47,247 nucleotides of DNA from an uncultured Eubacteriales bacterium (GTDB taxonomy: Bacteria > Bacillota > Clostridia > Oscillospirales > Oscillospiraceae), in contig UQYT01000019.1 of NCBI GenBank assembly GCA_900545405.1, forward strand, positions 1-47,247, read 5' to 3'. Shown piece by piece: positions 38,501 to 46,435 of this stretch (the stretch's first letter is position 1; every line of letters begins with the position of its first letter). Both the position numbers and the translations under genes were made by a program. Under the pieces are notes generated by a model. The model ran no database searches. It was not told where the DNA came from and saw nothing but the letters and a program-made list of their open reading frames with translations.

Positions 38501-39667
38501 ATGGGAAGAAGCGAAGACCTGATGCCCACTATCGACCGGGTGAGCATATTCGACAGAAACGCCGAGTTTGAAGGCATGGATTTCGCGACGCGCGCGATAG
38601 AGGTCGGCAACTACACCGACCGCTCCGCTGTGCCGATATATGCCTCGGTCACCTCGGGCACCACCTATCAGCGCCACGGCGACCCCTCTCGCGACGCGCT
38701 CTGCAGCAACATCGCGTCCCTGGAAAACGCCAAGTACACGCTCGTCACCGCGAGCGGCGTGGCATCCGTCACCCTGCCCATGCTGGCTCTGCTCAAGCAC
38801 GGCGACAGGATAATCTGCCACAAGGACCTCTACATCTGGTCCTACTTCTTCGTCCGCGAGGACCTGCCCCGGCTGCTTGACGCCGAGGTCGTCATGGTGG
38901 ACATGACCGACACCGACGCGCTGGAGGCCGAGCTCAAAAAGGGCGGCACCTCCCTCGTCGTGACGGAGACGGTTACGAACCCCATGCTGGACGTCATCGA
39001 CCTCAAAAAGTGCTGCGAGCTCGCGCACAAGTACGGCGCCAGGATCATGGTGGACAACACCTTTGCCTCGCCCTATCTCTGCCGGCCCATCGACTACGGC
39101 TGCGACATAGTCTCCGAGAGCGCCACGAAGTACATCAACGGCCACGGCGACACGCTCGGCGGCGCGATAAGCACCAACGACCACGAGATATACTACCAGC
39201 TCCAGCGCATGATGGGCGTGCTCGGCCCCTGCCTGAGCCCGTTCAGCAGCTTCCTCATCTCCCGCGGGCTTCAGACCCTGCCCATCAGGATGGAGAAGCA
39301 CTGCGACAACGCCGAGCGCCTGGTGGAGTATCTCGACACCAAGCCCTTTGTCAAGCAGCTCATCTACCCCGGCCTCGAGCGGCACCCCGGCCATGAGCTC
39401 GCCGGTAGGCAGCTCAAGCGCTACGGCGGCATGCTCTGCTTCCTGCTCGACACCGACCACGACACGCTCTTCAATGAGTTCCTCCCCGAGCTCAAGCTCT
39501 TCAAGCACTGGGTCAGCCTCGGCGAGGCGCACTCGCTCATCAGCCCCAAGGCCGAGGACAAGGAGAAGGGCATCCCCGCCGACCTCATCCGCGTCTCCGC
39601 GGGCCTCGAGTGCGCGGACGACCTGATAGCCGACCTCGAGCGCGGCTTCAAGAAGATCTTCGGCTGA
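38501..39667 (+). CDS. Cys/Met metabolism PLP-dependent enzyme (fold type I)
   Basis: A 388-residue enzyme of the cystathionine gamma-synthase/methionine gamma-lyase family. The Schiff-base Lys is Lys210 in SATKYINGHGD, the pyridine-contacting Asp is Asp185 in VDNTFASPYL, and Tyr111 in DLYIWSYFF is at the ring-stacking position. The tail has LIRVSAGLECADDLIADLERGF. Relatives cleave or form C-S bonds at the beta or gamma carbon of amino acids. Its place between an importer and a sugar-phosphate pathway is unusual and suggests it frees a sugar from an amino-acid moiety, or removes a substituent; this is inference. TTGGAGG precedes the ATG. Confidence 0.88.
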   Translation: MGRSEDLMPTIDRVSIFDRNAEFEGMDFATRAIEVGNYTDRSAVPIYASVTSGTTYQRHGDPSRDALCSNIASLENAKYTLVTASGVASVTLPMLALLKHGDRIICHKDLYIWSYFFVREDLPRLLDAEVVMVDMTDTDALEAELKKGGTSLVVTETVTNPMLDVIDLKKCCELAHKYGARIMVDNTFASPYLCRPIDYGCDIVSESATKYINGHGDTLGGAISTNDHEIYYQLQRMMGVLGPCLSPFSSFLISRGLQTLPIRMEKHCDNAERLVEYLDTKPFVKQLIYPGLERHPGHELAGRQLKRYGGMLCFLLDTDHDTLFNEFLPELKLFKHWVSLGEAHSLISPKAEDKEKGIPADLIRVSAGLECADDLIADLERGFKKIFG

Positions 39668-39734
39668 GCCGGACACACAAAAAACAATTCTTCAAAAAAC
39701 GCGCCCGAACACCGGCGCTGAAAGGAAAACTGTT

Positions 39735-40838
39735 ATGAGCAAGATCAGCGATATGACGAGAGAATCCTGGATAATGAGCACCTTCCCCGAGTGGGGCACC
39801 TGGCTCAACGAGGACATTGAGCGCGAAGAGGTCAAGCCCGGCACCGTGGCCATGTGGTGGCTCGGCTGCACCGGCATCTGGATGAAGACCCCCGGCGGCG
39901 CCAACATCTCCATCGACCTCTGGTGCGGCAACGGCAAGCGCACCCACGGCGACGACAAGATGAAGGTCGGCCATCAGATGGCCAACATGTGCGGCGCCCG
40001 CAGGATGCAGCCCAATCTGCGCGCCATCCCCTTTGTCTTCGACCCCTTCGGCTTCAAGCAGGTGGACGCCGTCCTCGCCACGCACTATCACCAGGACCAC
40101 ATGAGCGCCGAGTGGGCGGCCCATGTCATCAACAGCGGCATGACCACCGTCGACGAGAACGGCAAGGAGATCCCCGTCCCCTTCATCGGGCCCAAGAAGT
40201 CAGTTGAGACCTGGATAAAGTGGGGCGTCCCCGCCGAGCGCTGCATCACCGTAAAGCCCGGCGACGTGCTCCGCGTCAAGGACATCGAGATAGTCTGCCT
40301 CGACTCCTTTGACCGCACCTGCCTCGTCACCACCGACTCCACCGGCCCCGACCGCGAGGAGCTGACCGGCATCTGCCCGACCGACATGGACGAGAAGGCC
40401 GTCAATTACCTCCTCAAGACCCCCGGCGGCAACATCTACCACTCCGGCGACAGCCACTACTCCATATACTTCGCCAAGCACGGCAAGGACCACAAGATAG
40501 ACGTGGCCTTCGGCTCCTACGGCGAGAACCCCGTCGGCATGGCCGACAAGATGACCTCCTGCGACATCCTGCGCATGGCTGAGGCTCTCCGCTGCGAGGT
40601 CGTCATCCCCATCCACTACGACGTCTGGACCAACTTCATGGCCGACACCGCCGAGATCAAGGTGCTCTGGGACATGAAGAAGGATCGCCTCGGCTACACC
40701 TTCCACCCCTTCTTCTGGGAAGTCGGCGGCAAGTACGTCTACCCCACCGACAAGGACAAGATGGCCTATCATCACCGCCGCGGCTTCGAGGACTGCTTCG
40801 AGGCGCCGCAGAACATCCCCTTCCGCTCCATGCTGTAA
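39735..40838 (+). CDS. UlaG-like metallo-beta-lactamase-fold lactonase
   Basis: A 367-residue protein close in length and motifs to L-ascorbate-6-phosphate lactonase UlaG (about 354 residues). The metal site is intact: HYHQDH (117-122), His236 and Asp239 in YHSGDSHYS, and His294 in IPIHYDVW. MWWLGCTGIWMKTPGGANISID near the N terminus and FDPFGFKQVDAVLATH are family features. UlaG opens a lactone ring on a phosphorylated sugar acid. Here no UlaD decarboxylase follows, so the substrate may differ from ascorbate 6-phosphate. AAAGGA precedes the ATG. I withhold the gene symbol for this reason. Confidence 0.85.
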   Translation: MSKISDMTRESWIMSTFPEWGTWLNEDIEREEVKPGTVAMWWLGCTGIWMKTPGGANISIDLWCGNGKRTHGDDKMKVGHQMANMCGARRMQPNLRAIPFVFDPFGFKQVDAVLATHYHQDHMSAEWAAHVINSGMTTVDENGKEIPVPFIGPKKSVETWIKWGVPAERCITVKPGDVLRVKDIEIVCLDSFDRTCLVTTDSTGPDREELTGICPTDMDEKAVNYLLKTPGGNIYHSGDSHYSIYFAKHGKDHKIDVAFGSYGENPVGMADKMTSCDILRMAEALRCEVVIPIHYDVWTNFMADTAEIKVLWDMKKDRLGYTFHPFFWEVGGKYVYPTDKDKMAYHHRRGFEDCFEAPQNIPFRSML

Positions 40839-40859
40839 GGCCGCCGGAGGTACTGTGTC

Positions 40860-41903
40860 ATGGATATCGAGAAGAAGGTCATCTCCAACCTGACGCTCTG
40901 CTACTGCGTGGCTCCGCTCAGGTACAAGGACAAGCCCCACTTCCTGGTCGCCTCTGAAAAGGAATATTCCTGCCTGCTCTTCGACGAGCACGGCAACGAG
41001 GTGGACGAGATCTGGAAGGGCCCCGGCGGCACCATGTCCGCCGTGCAGGTCCCCGGTACGGACGGCGCTTTCCTCGCCACGCACCGCTTCTACTCCCCCA
41101 ACAACTCCAAGGAGGCCAGCATAGTCCTCTGCCGCCCCGCCGACGGCGGCTGGAAGGTCACCACCGTTGCGGACCTGCCCTATGTCCACCGCTTCGACAT
41201 ACTCCAGCGCGGCGGCGTGACCTATCTCATCGCCTGCTGCATCAAGAGCAACTACGAGTACAAGGACGACTGGCGCTTCCCCGGCATGACCTATGCCTGC
41301 GAGCTGCCGGACGACCTGCTCTCCAAGCCCGAGGACTACCGCCTCCCGCTCGTGCTGCTCAAGGACAACATGCTCAAGAACCACGGCTACTCCCGGGATA
41401 TCCACAACGGCGTGCAGACCGGCATAGTCACCTGCGACACCGGCGTGTTCCGCTTCACTCCCCCCGCCGAGCGCGGCGGCGAGTGGACCATCGAGACGCT
41501 CATCACCGACGCCGCGAGCGACGCCGTCATGGTGGACTTCGACGGCGACGGCGAGAAGGAGCTGCTCACGCTCAGCCCCTTCCACGGCGACACGCTCAGG
41601 ATCTACAAGAAGTCCGGCAGCGGCTACGCCCCCGTCTTCGAGTGCGCCAAGAAGATAGAGTTCGCCCACGCGATATGCGGCTGCACCATCTGCGGCCGGA
41701 ACATGGCCATAATCGGCTACCGTAAGGGCGAGCGCGAGCTCCTGGCCGTGTACTACCTCAACGGCGAGTACGTCGTCGAGGTCCTGGACCGCGACGTCGG
41801 CCCCGCCAACGTGCTGCACAGCGTGGTGGACGGCAAGGACATCCTGCTCTCCGCCAACAGGGAGATAAACGAGATAGCCTACTACACGGTAAACAGCCTT
41901 TAA
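40860..41903 (+). CDS. Cytosolic beta-propeller-like protein of unknown function
   Basis: A 347-residue protein with no signal peptide. Short beta-rich repeats recur about every 45-60 residues, for example HFLVASEKEYSCLLFD, VDFDGDGEKELLTLSP and MAIIGYRKGERELLAVYYL. The DxDGDG segment resembles the calcium-binding loop of FG-GAP/VCBS repeats, which suggests a seven-bladed propeller. Most VCBS proteins are extracellular, so a cytosolic one among sugar enzymes is odd. It could be an isomerase, lactonase or hydrolase supplying a missing step, but no catalytic residues are recognisable. GGAGG precedes the ATG, 21 bases after the lactonase gene. Confidence 0.65.
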   Translation: MDIEKKVISNLTLCYCVAPLRYKDKPHFLVASEKEYSCLLFDEHGNEVDEIWKGPGGTMSAVQVPGTDGAFLATHRFYSPNNSKEASIVLCRPADGGWKVTTVADLPYVHRFDILQRGGVTYLIACCIKSNYEYKDDWRFPGMTYACELPDDLLSKPEDYRLPLVLLKDNMLKNHGYSRDIHNGVQTGIVTCDTGVFRFTPPAERGGEWTIETLITDAASDAVMVDFDGDGEKELLTLSPFHGDTLRIYKKSGSGYAPVFECAKKIEFAHAICGCTICGRNMAIIGYRKGERELLAVYYLNGEYVVEVLDRDVGPANVLHSVVDGKDILLSANREINEIAYYTVNSL

Positions 41904-41926
41904 TCTTTGGAGAGGAATGTTTAGAG

Positions 41927-42994
41927 ATGGCAAAATATGATTTCATGAGCTTCGGCGAGCCCAACATCCGCATGTCCCCGCCGGAGCATGACCGCCTGGG
42001 TCAGGGCGACGAGCTCAAGCTCGGCATAGCGGCGGCGGAGCTCAACTGCTGCGTCAACATCTCCAACCTCAGCGTGGAGAAGCTGCTGCCCACGATGAAA
42101 ACGGCATACGTCACCAAGCTGGTGGACAACTGGACGGGCCGGTACATCGTCACCCGCGCCCAGATGTACGGCGTGGACATGTCCAACGTCGTGGTCGAGC
42201 CCTATGACAAGATCGGCCGCACCCGCAACGGGCTCGCGTTCATCGAGGTCGGCATCGGTCCCAGGCCCAGCTATCAGCTCTACTACCGCGGCCACACCGC
42301 GCTCAGCAAGATCCAGCCCGGCGACATCGACTGGGAGAAGATACTCGACACGCGCTGGTTCCACACCACCGGCATCGTCACCGCCCTCGGCGAGCACACC
42401 GCCACCGAGGTGCTCGCAGCCCTCAAGGCCGCCAAGAAAAACGGCGCCGTCACGAGCTACGACCTCAACTACCGCAGCACGCTCTGGACCAAGGAGGCCG
42501 CCCGCGCCGCCGCCGAGTCGCTGATGCCCTACATCGACGTCATCCTCGGCAACGAGGAGGACTTCGACACCATGCTCGGCATCAAGGCCGACAACACCGA
42601 CGAGAACTTCTCCTCCATCGACCCGATGAACTACAAGAAGGTGGCCGAGAAGGTCATGGCGAAGTACCCCCACATCAAGGTCGTCGGCACCTCCCTGCGC
42701 GAGGTCAAGACCGCGCTGCTGAACAACTGGCAGGGCTGCATGATGACCCGCGACGGCTTCTTCGTCTCCAGGAAGTACGAGAACATCGAGATAAACGACC
42801 GCGTCGGCGGCGGCGACAGCTTTGCCTCGGCGCTCATATACAGCATGCTCCAGGGCTACGACGGCCAGCGCACCATCGACTTCGCCACGGCCTTCTCCGC
42901 GCTCTGCCACACCATCCGCAACGACTGGAACCTCGTCTCCAGGCAGGAGGCCGAGTCCCTCGCGGCGGGAGGCAGTGCCCGCGTCAAGCGCTGA
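41927..42994 (+). CDS. PfkB-family carbohydrate kinase (KDG-kinase-like)
   Basis: A 355-residue ribokinase-fold kinase. The catalytic base is Asp297 in DRVGGGDSFASAL (usual pattern GAGDxF). SYDLNYRSTLW (177-187) and GNEEDF (209-214) resemble 2-keto-3-deoxygluconate kinase-type members. The N-terminal GGAxxN substrate segment is altered to AAAELN (about 35-40), so the sugar may be unusual. In this operon it is the only kinase and would replace PTS phosphorylation of the ula pathway. GAGAGGA lies upstream of the ATG. Confidence 0.88.
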   Translation: MAKYDFMSFGEPNIRMSPPEHDRLGQGDELKLGIAAAELNCCVNISNLSVEKLLPTMKTAYVTKLVDNWTGRYIVTRAQMYGVDMSNVVVEPYDKIGRTRNGLAFIEVGIGPRPSYQLYYRGHTALSKIQPGDIDWEKILDTRWFHTTGIVTALGEHTATEVLAALKAAKKNGAVTSYDLNYRSTLWTKEAARAAAESLMPYIDVILGNEEDFDTMLGIKADNTDENFSSIDPMNYKKVAEKVMAKYPHIKVVGTSLREVKTALLNNWQGCMMTRDGFFVSRKYENIEINDRVGGGDSFASALIYSMLQGYDGQRTIDFATAFSALCHTIRNDWNLVSRQEAESLAAGGSARVKR

Positions 42995-43019
42995 GCGCCG
43001 TCCGGAGGCGAGAGACTCT

Positions 43020-43904
43020 ATGTTTGGAGACCACCTTTCGGGCATATACGAAAAGGCCTTCGACCCGGCCATCTCCTGGGAGGAGCGGCTGCTCCGCGCC
43101 CGGGAGCTGGGCTTTGACTACGTCGAGATAAGCATAGACGAAAAGGACGAGAGGATTGCGCGGCTCTACGACTCCGGAGCCGCCCTCTCCGAGCTCAGGG
43201 CCGCCTGCGCGAACACGGGCATGCAGATAAAGTCCATGTGCCTGAGCGCGCACCGACGCTTCCCCTTCGGCAGCGCGGACGCGGCGGTCAGGGCCCGGGC
43301 GCGGGACATCATGGACCGGGCCATTGACTTCTCCTGCGAGCTCGGCATCCGCGTCATCCAGCTCGCCGGCTACGACGTGTACTACGAGCCCTCCACGCCG
43401 GAGTCGGTGCGGGCCTTCCGCGAGGGGATGCTCTGGGCCGCGGGCCGGGCCGAGCGCAGCCAGGTCATGCTGGCGATGGAGATAATGGACACGCCGTTTA
43501 TGAACTCCATCACCAAGCACATGGGCTACGAGGCCATGATCCGCTCGCCCTGGTACAAGGTCTACCCCGACCTCGGCAACCTCAGCGCCTGGGGCGAGAA
43601 CGCCCCCGCGCAGGAGCTCGCCCGCGGCATGGGCAGCATCGTGGCGGTCCACCTCAAGGACACGATCGCCGTCACGGACAGCTGCGAGGGGAAGTTCAAA
43701 TGCGTGCCCTTCGGCAGCGGCTGCGTCGATTTCACGGCGCGCTTCGCCGAGCTCGAGCGGCTGGGCTACAAGGGCCCGTACATGATAGAGATGTGGTACG
43801 CCGACGGCACCAGCGACACGGCGGAGATCGCCTCCGCCGCAAAGTGGCTCCAGGAGCGCTATGCCGAGGCGGAAAAACTGGTTGGAGGGTCGTCCAATGC
43901 TTGA
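43020..43904 (+). CDS. ulaE: L-ribulose-5-phosphate 3-epimerase, UlaE/SgbU type
   Basis: A 294-residue TIM-barrel epimerase interconverting L-xylulose 5-phosphate and L-ribulose 5-phosphate. The metal and catalytic residues of the xylose-isomerase-like fold are visible: Glu154 in AMEIMD, Asp184 in YPDLGNLSAWG, His211 in VHLKDT and Glu257 in MIEMWYADG. The N terminus GIYEKAFDPAISWEERL is characteristic of UlaE. GGAGG sits 11 bases before the ATG. Its stop overlaps the start of the next epimerase. Confidence 0.9.
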   Translation: MFGDHLSGIYEKAFDPAISWEERLLRARELGFDYVEISIDEKDERIARLYDSGAALSELRAACANTGMQIKSMCLSAHRRFPFGSADAAVRARARDIMDRAIDFSCELGIRVIQLAGYDVYYEPSTPESVRAFREGMLWAAGRAERSQVMLAMEIMDTPFMNSITKHMGYEAMIRSPWYKVYPDLGNLSAWGENAPAQELARGMGSIVAVHLKDTIAVTDSCEGKFKCVPFGSGCVDFTARFAELERLGYKGPYMIEMWYADGTSDTAEIASAAKWLQERYAEAEKLVGGSSNA

Positions 43905-44601
43905 AAAGCTGAAAGAGGCCGTGTGCGAGGCCAATCTGAAACTGGTCGAATACGGTCTGGTCATAATGACTTGGGGAAATGTGTCCGCCATCTCGGAGGA
44001 CGGCAGATTCGTGGTCATAAAGCCGAGCGGAGTTGACTATTCGGTCATGGAGCCCGGCATGATGACGGTCGTCGATATGGACGGCAGCATAGTGGAGGGA
44101 GAACTGAGGCCGTCCTCCGATCTGCCCACGCATCTGGAGCTTTACCGCAGCTTTGCGGGCGTCCGGAGCGTGGTGCACACCCATTCCCTGTGGGCCACTT
44201 CCCTGGCTCAGGCGGAGCTCGACCTGCCCTGCTACGGCACCACCCACGCCGACACCTTCCACGGCAGCGTCCCCTGCACGCGGGCGCTCACCCAGCAGGA
44301 GATCGACGGCGAGTACGAGCTCAACACCGGCAAGGTCATAGTCGAGACCTTCCGCGAGCGCGGCATCGACTCCGAGGCCGTGCCCGGCGTCCTCGTCTGC
44401 AAGCACGGGCCCTTCACCTGGGGCGGCAGCACGGTAAAGTCCGTCGAGAACGCGCTGGTGCTGGAGACCACGGCGCACATGGCCTTCGCCACCCGCGGCT
44501 TCACCCCCGGCGTGGCCCCGGCCCCCACAGGGCTGCAGGACAGGCATTACTTCAGAAAACACGGCAAAAACGCCTATTACGGCCAGAGCCGTCAGGCGTG
44601 A
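43897..44601 (+). CDS. ulaF: L-ribulose-5-phosphate 4-epimerase, UlaF/AraD type
   Basis: A 234-residue class II aldolase-fold enzyme converting L-ribulose 5-phosphate to D-xylulose 5-phosphate. The zinc ligands are in VVHTHSLWA (His94, His96) with a third His in CKHGPFTWGG. Asp119 in THADTFHG matches the AraD catalytic Asp120, and the C-terminal KHGKNAYYGQ carries the catalytic Tyr. The ATG lies eight bases inside ulaE, with GGAGGG upstream, so the two are coupled. It is the last gene of the operon. UlaF, SgbE and AraD cannot be separated by sequence alone. Confidence 0.92.
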   Translation: MLEKLKEAVCEANLKLVEYGLVIMTWGNVSAISEDGRFVVIKPSGVDYSVMEPGMMTVVDMDGSIVEGELRPSSDLPTHLELYRSFAGVRSVVHTHSLWATSLAQAELDLPCYGTTHADTFHGSVPCTRALTQQEIDGEYELNTGKVIVETFRERGIDSEAVPGVLVCKHGPFTWGGSTVKSVENALVLETTAHMAFATRGFTPGVAPAPTGLQDRHYFRKHGKNAYYGQSRQA

Positions 44602-44608
44602 GACAGAG

Positions 44609-44645
44609 CACCGCCCGTGAGCCATCGCGGGCGGTGTTTTTTTAA
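44609..44645 (+). terminator. Terminator of the ula-like operon
   Basis: A 9-bp stem CACCGCCCG (44609-44617) with CGGGCGGTG (44628-44636), followed by a T-rich tract (44637-44643), directly after ulaF. Confidence 0.92.
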
Positions 44646-44653
44646 AAATGCAC

Positions 44654-44682
44654 TTGTCATTTCAGCCGGTTTATAATAAATT
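44654..44682 (+). promoter_or_regulatory. Candidate sigma-A promoter of cca
   Basis: -35 TTGTCA (44654-44659), 17-base spacer, -10 TAAATT (44677-44682), about 30 bases before the cca ATG. Confidence 0.5.
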
Positions 44683-44710
44683 ATCCTTATTATCACTTAC
44701 AGGAGCAAAG

Positions 44711-45850
44711 ATGAAAGCGCCGCCGAAATATGTGCTCAACATCCTAAGCGCCCTCGGCTCGGCCGGTCACGAGGCCGTACTCGCCGGGGGCTGCGTGCGC
44801 GACAGCCTGCTTGGCCGCCGCCCCTCGGACTGGGACGCCGCCACCTCCGCCATGCCGGAGGAGGTGCTCGCCCTCTTCCCGCGCTGCGTGCCCACGGGCA
44901 TAAAGCACGGCACGGTCACCGTCCTCGCCCCCGGCGGCAAGGTCGAGGTCACCACCTTCCGCGCCGAGGGCGCCTACTCCGACCACCGCCGTCCAGACCG
45001 CGTCGCCTTCGGCTGTCCGCTGGAAGCCGACCTCGCGCGGCGCGACCTCACCGTGAACGCCATGGCCATGGACGCCGCTGGGCATGTCACCGACCCCTTC
45101 GGCGGCCGCGCCGACCTCGAGCGCGGGCTGCTCCGCTGCGTTGGCGAGCCGGAGCGCCGCTTCGACGAGGACGCGCTGCGCATGCTGCGCACCATCCGCT
45201 TCTCCGCCCAGCTGGGCTTCGAAATAGAGCCGCGCACGATGGAGGCCGTGCGCGAGTTCGCGCCGCTCGCGGCCTCGCTCTCGGCCGAGCGCGTGAGGGA
45301 CGAGCTCGTCAAGACCCTCCGCAGTCCCAGGCCGGACGTGGTCTGGCAGCTGGTGGACTTCCGGCTGCTGGACGCCTTCCTCAGCTCCGGGGACGCCTCG
45401 GCGGAGCGGCCCGCGCTCTCGCCCGCGCCGAAGTATGCGCGCCTCGCGCGCTTTTGTCTCGCGCTGGAGCTGTGCGGGTATATTATGTCTACCTCTTCCC
45501 TGCTCACCGCGCTCCGATTCGACAGCGCCGCCGTGCGCACCACAGCCTCGGCGGTGGAGATACTCAGGTCTGGCCGCCGGGACTGGAAGCGCCTGCTGCG
45601 CGACTACGGCGAACCCGCCGTCCTCGCCGCGCACCCCAAAAACCGCGCGCTGCGGGAGGTTTTGCGCTCCGGCGAGTGCTGGGCGCTCCACGACCTCGCA
45701 ATAGGCGGCGCGGAGCTCAAGCAGCTCGGCTACTCCGGCCCGGAGCTGGGCCGGGAGCTTGACCGACTGCTCAACCACGTCATCGACCACCCCGCCGACA
45801 ACAGGGCGGATATATTATGTAAACTAGTTGAGAGAAAGGTTATGGGATAA
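44711..45850 (+). CDS. cca: CCA tRNA nucleotidyltransferase
   Basis: A 379-residue class II nucleotidyltransferase that builds or repairs the CCA end of tRNA. GGCVRDSLLGRRPSDWDAAT (about 27-46) holds the GG/RD motif and the catalytic DxD (Asp-Trp-Asp). RRDLTVNAMA and ALRMLRTIRFSAQLGFEIEP are motifs of the neck domain. The protein ends without a recognisable HD phosphohydrolase domain. I set the start at MKAPPKYVLN, with AGGAGC upstream. The stop overlaps the next start by one base. Confidence 0.93.
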   Translation: MKAPPKYVLNILSALGSAGHEAVLAGGCVRDSLLGRRPSDWDAATSAMPEEVLALFPRCVPTGIKHGTVTVLAPGGKVEVTTFRAEGAYSDHRRPDRVAFGCPLEADLARRDLTVNAMAMDAAGHVTDPFGGRADLERGLLRCVGEPERRFDEDALRMLRTIRFSAQLGFEIEPRTMEAVREFAPLAASLSAERVRDELVKTLRSPRPDVVWQLVDFRLLDAFLSSGDASAERPALSPAPKYARLARFCLALELCGYIMSTSSLLTALRFDSAAVRTTASAVEILRSGRRDWKRLLRDYGEPAVLAAHPKNRALREVLRSGECWALHDLAIGGAELKQLGYSGPELGRELDRLLNHVIDHPADNRADILCKLVERKVMG

Positions 45851-46416
45851 TGGACAACTGGGAAAAGCTCAAAAGCGAGTGCCTCAACTGCCGCCGCTGC
45901 CCGCTGTGCGAGACGCGGAACAACGTAGTGTTCGGCGTCGGCCCCGAGAACGCCGAGGTGCTCTTCATCGGCGAGGGCCCCGGCGAACAGGAGGACCTCA
46001 AGGGCGAGCCCTTCGTCGGCCGCGGGGGCAAACTGCTCGACGACATGCTGGAGCTCATCGACCTCGACCGCACGAAGATATACATCGCCAACATGGTCAA
46101 GTGCCGCCCGCCGAAGAACCGCGACCCGCTGGAGACCGAGCAGATGGCCTGCGCCGAGTGGCTCCGGAGACAGATCGACCTCCTGCAGCCGAAGCTCATC
46201 GTCTGCCTGGGCCGCATCTCCGCGATGAAGTTCATCAAGCCGGACTTCCGCATCACGAAGGAGCACGGCCAGTGGTTCAACGTGGACGGCCGCCGTGTAA
46301 TGGCGCTCTACCACCCCGCTGCGCTGCTGCGCGACCCGAACAAGCGGCCCGAGACCTTTGACGACCTCAAACGGCTCCAGGCGGAGATACGCGCCGTCTG
46401 CGACCACACCTATTGA
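45850..46416 (+). CDS. Type-4 uracil-DNA glycosylase
   Basis: A 188-residue iron-sulfur uracil-DNA glycosylase for base-excision repair. The family-4 active site is GEGPGEQEDLKGEPFVGRGG (about 41-60), and the DNA-contact loop is HPAALLRDP. Cysteines of the [4Fe-4S] cluster are in CRRCPLC near the N terminus, KCRPP and MACAEW. It overlaps cca by one base (TAATG), so the two are cotranslated. Confidence 0.93.
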   Translation: MDNWEKLKSECLNCRRCPLCETRNNVVFGVGPENAEVLFIGEGPGEQEDLKGEPFVGRGGKLLDDMLELIDLDRTKIYIANMVKCRPPKNRDPLETEQMACAEWLRRQIDLLQPKLIVCLGRISAMKFIKPDFRITKEHGQWFNVDGRRVMALYHPAALLRDPNKRPETFDDLKRLQAEIRAVCDHTY

Positions 46417-46435
46417 TACAGAAAGGCAAATTTTT

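Noticed and set aside
31785..44645. Straight call as an L-ascorbate utilisation (ula) operon
   Set aside because: No PTS UlaABC and no UlaD, and two extra enzymes of other types; the ascorbate label would overstate the evidence.
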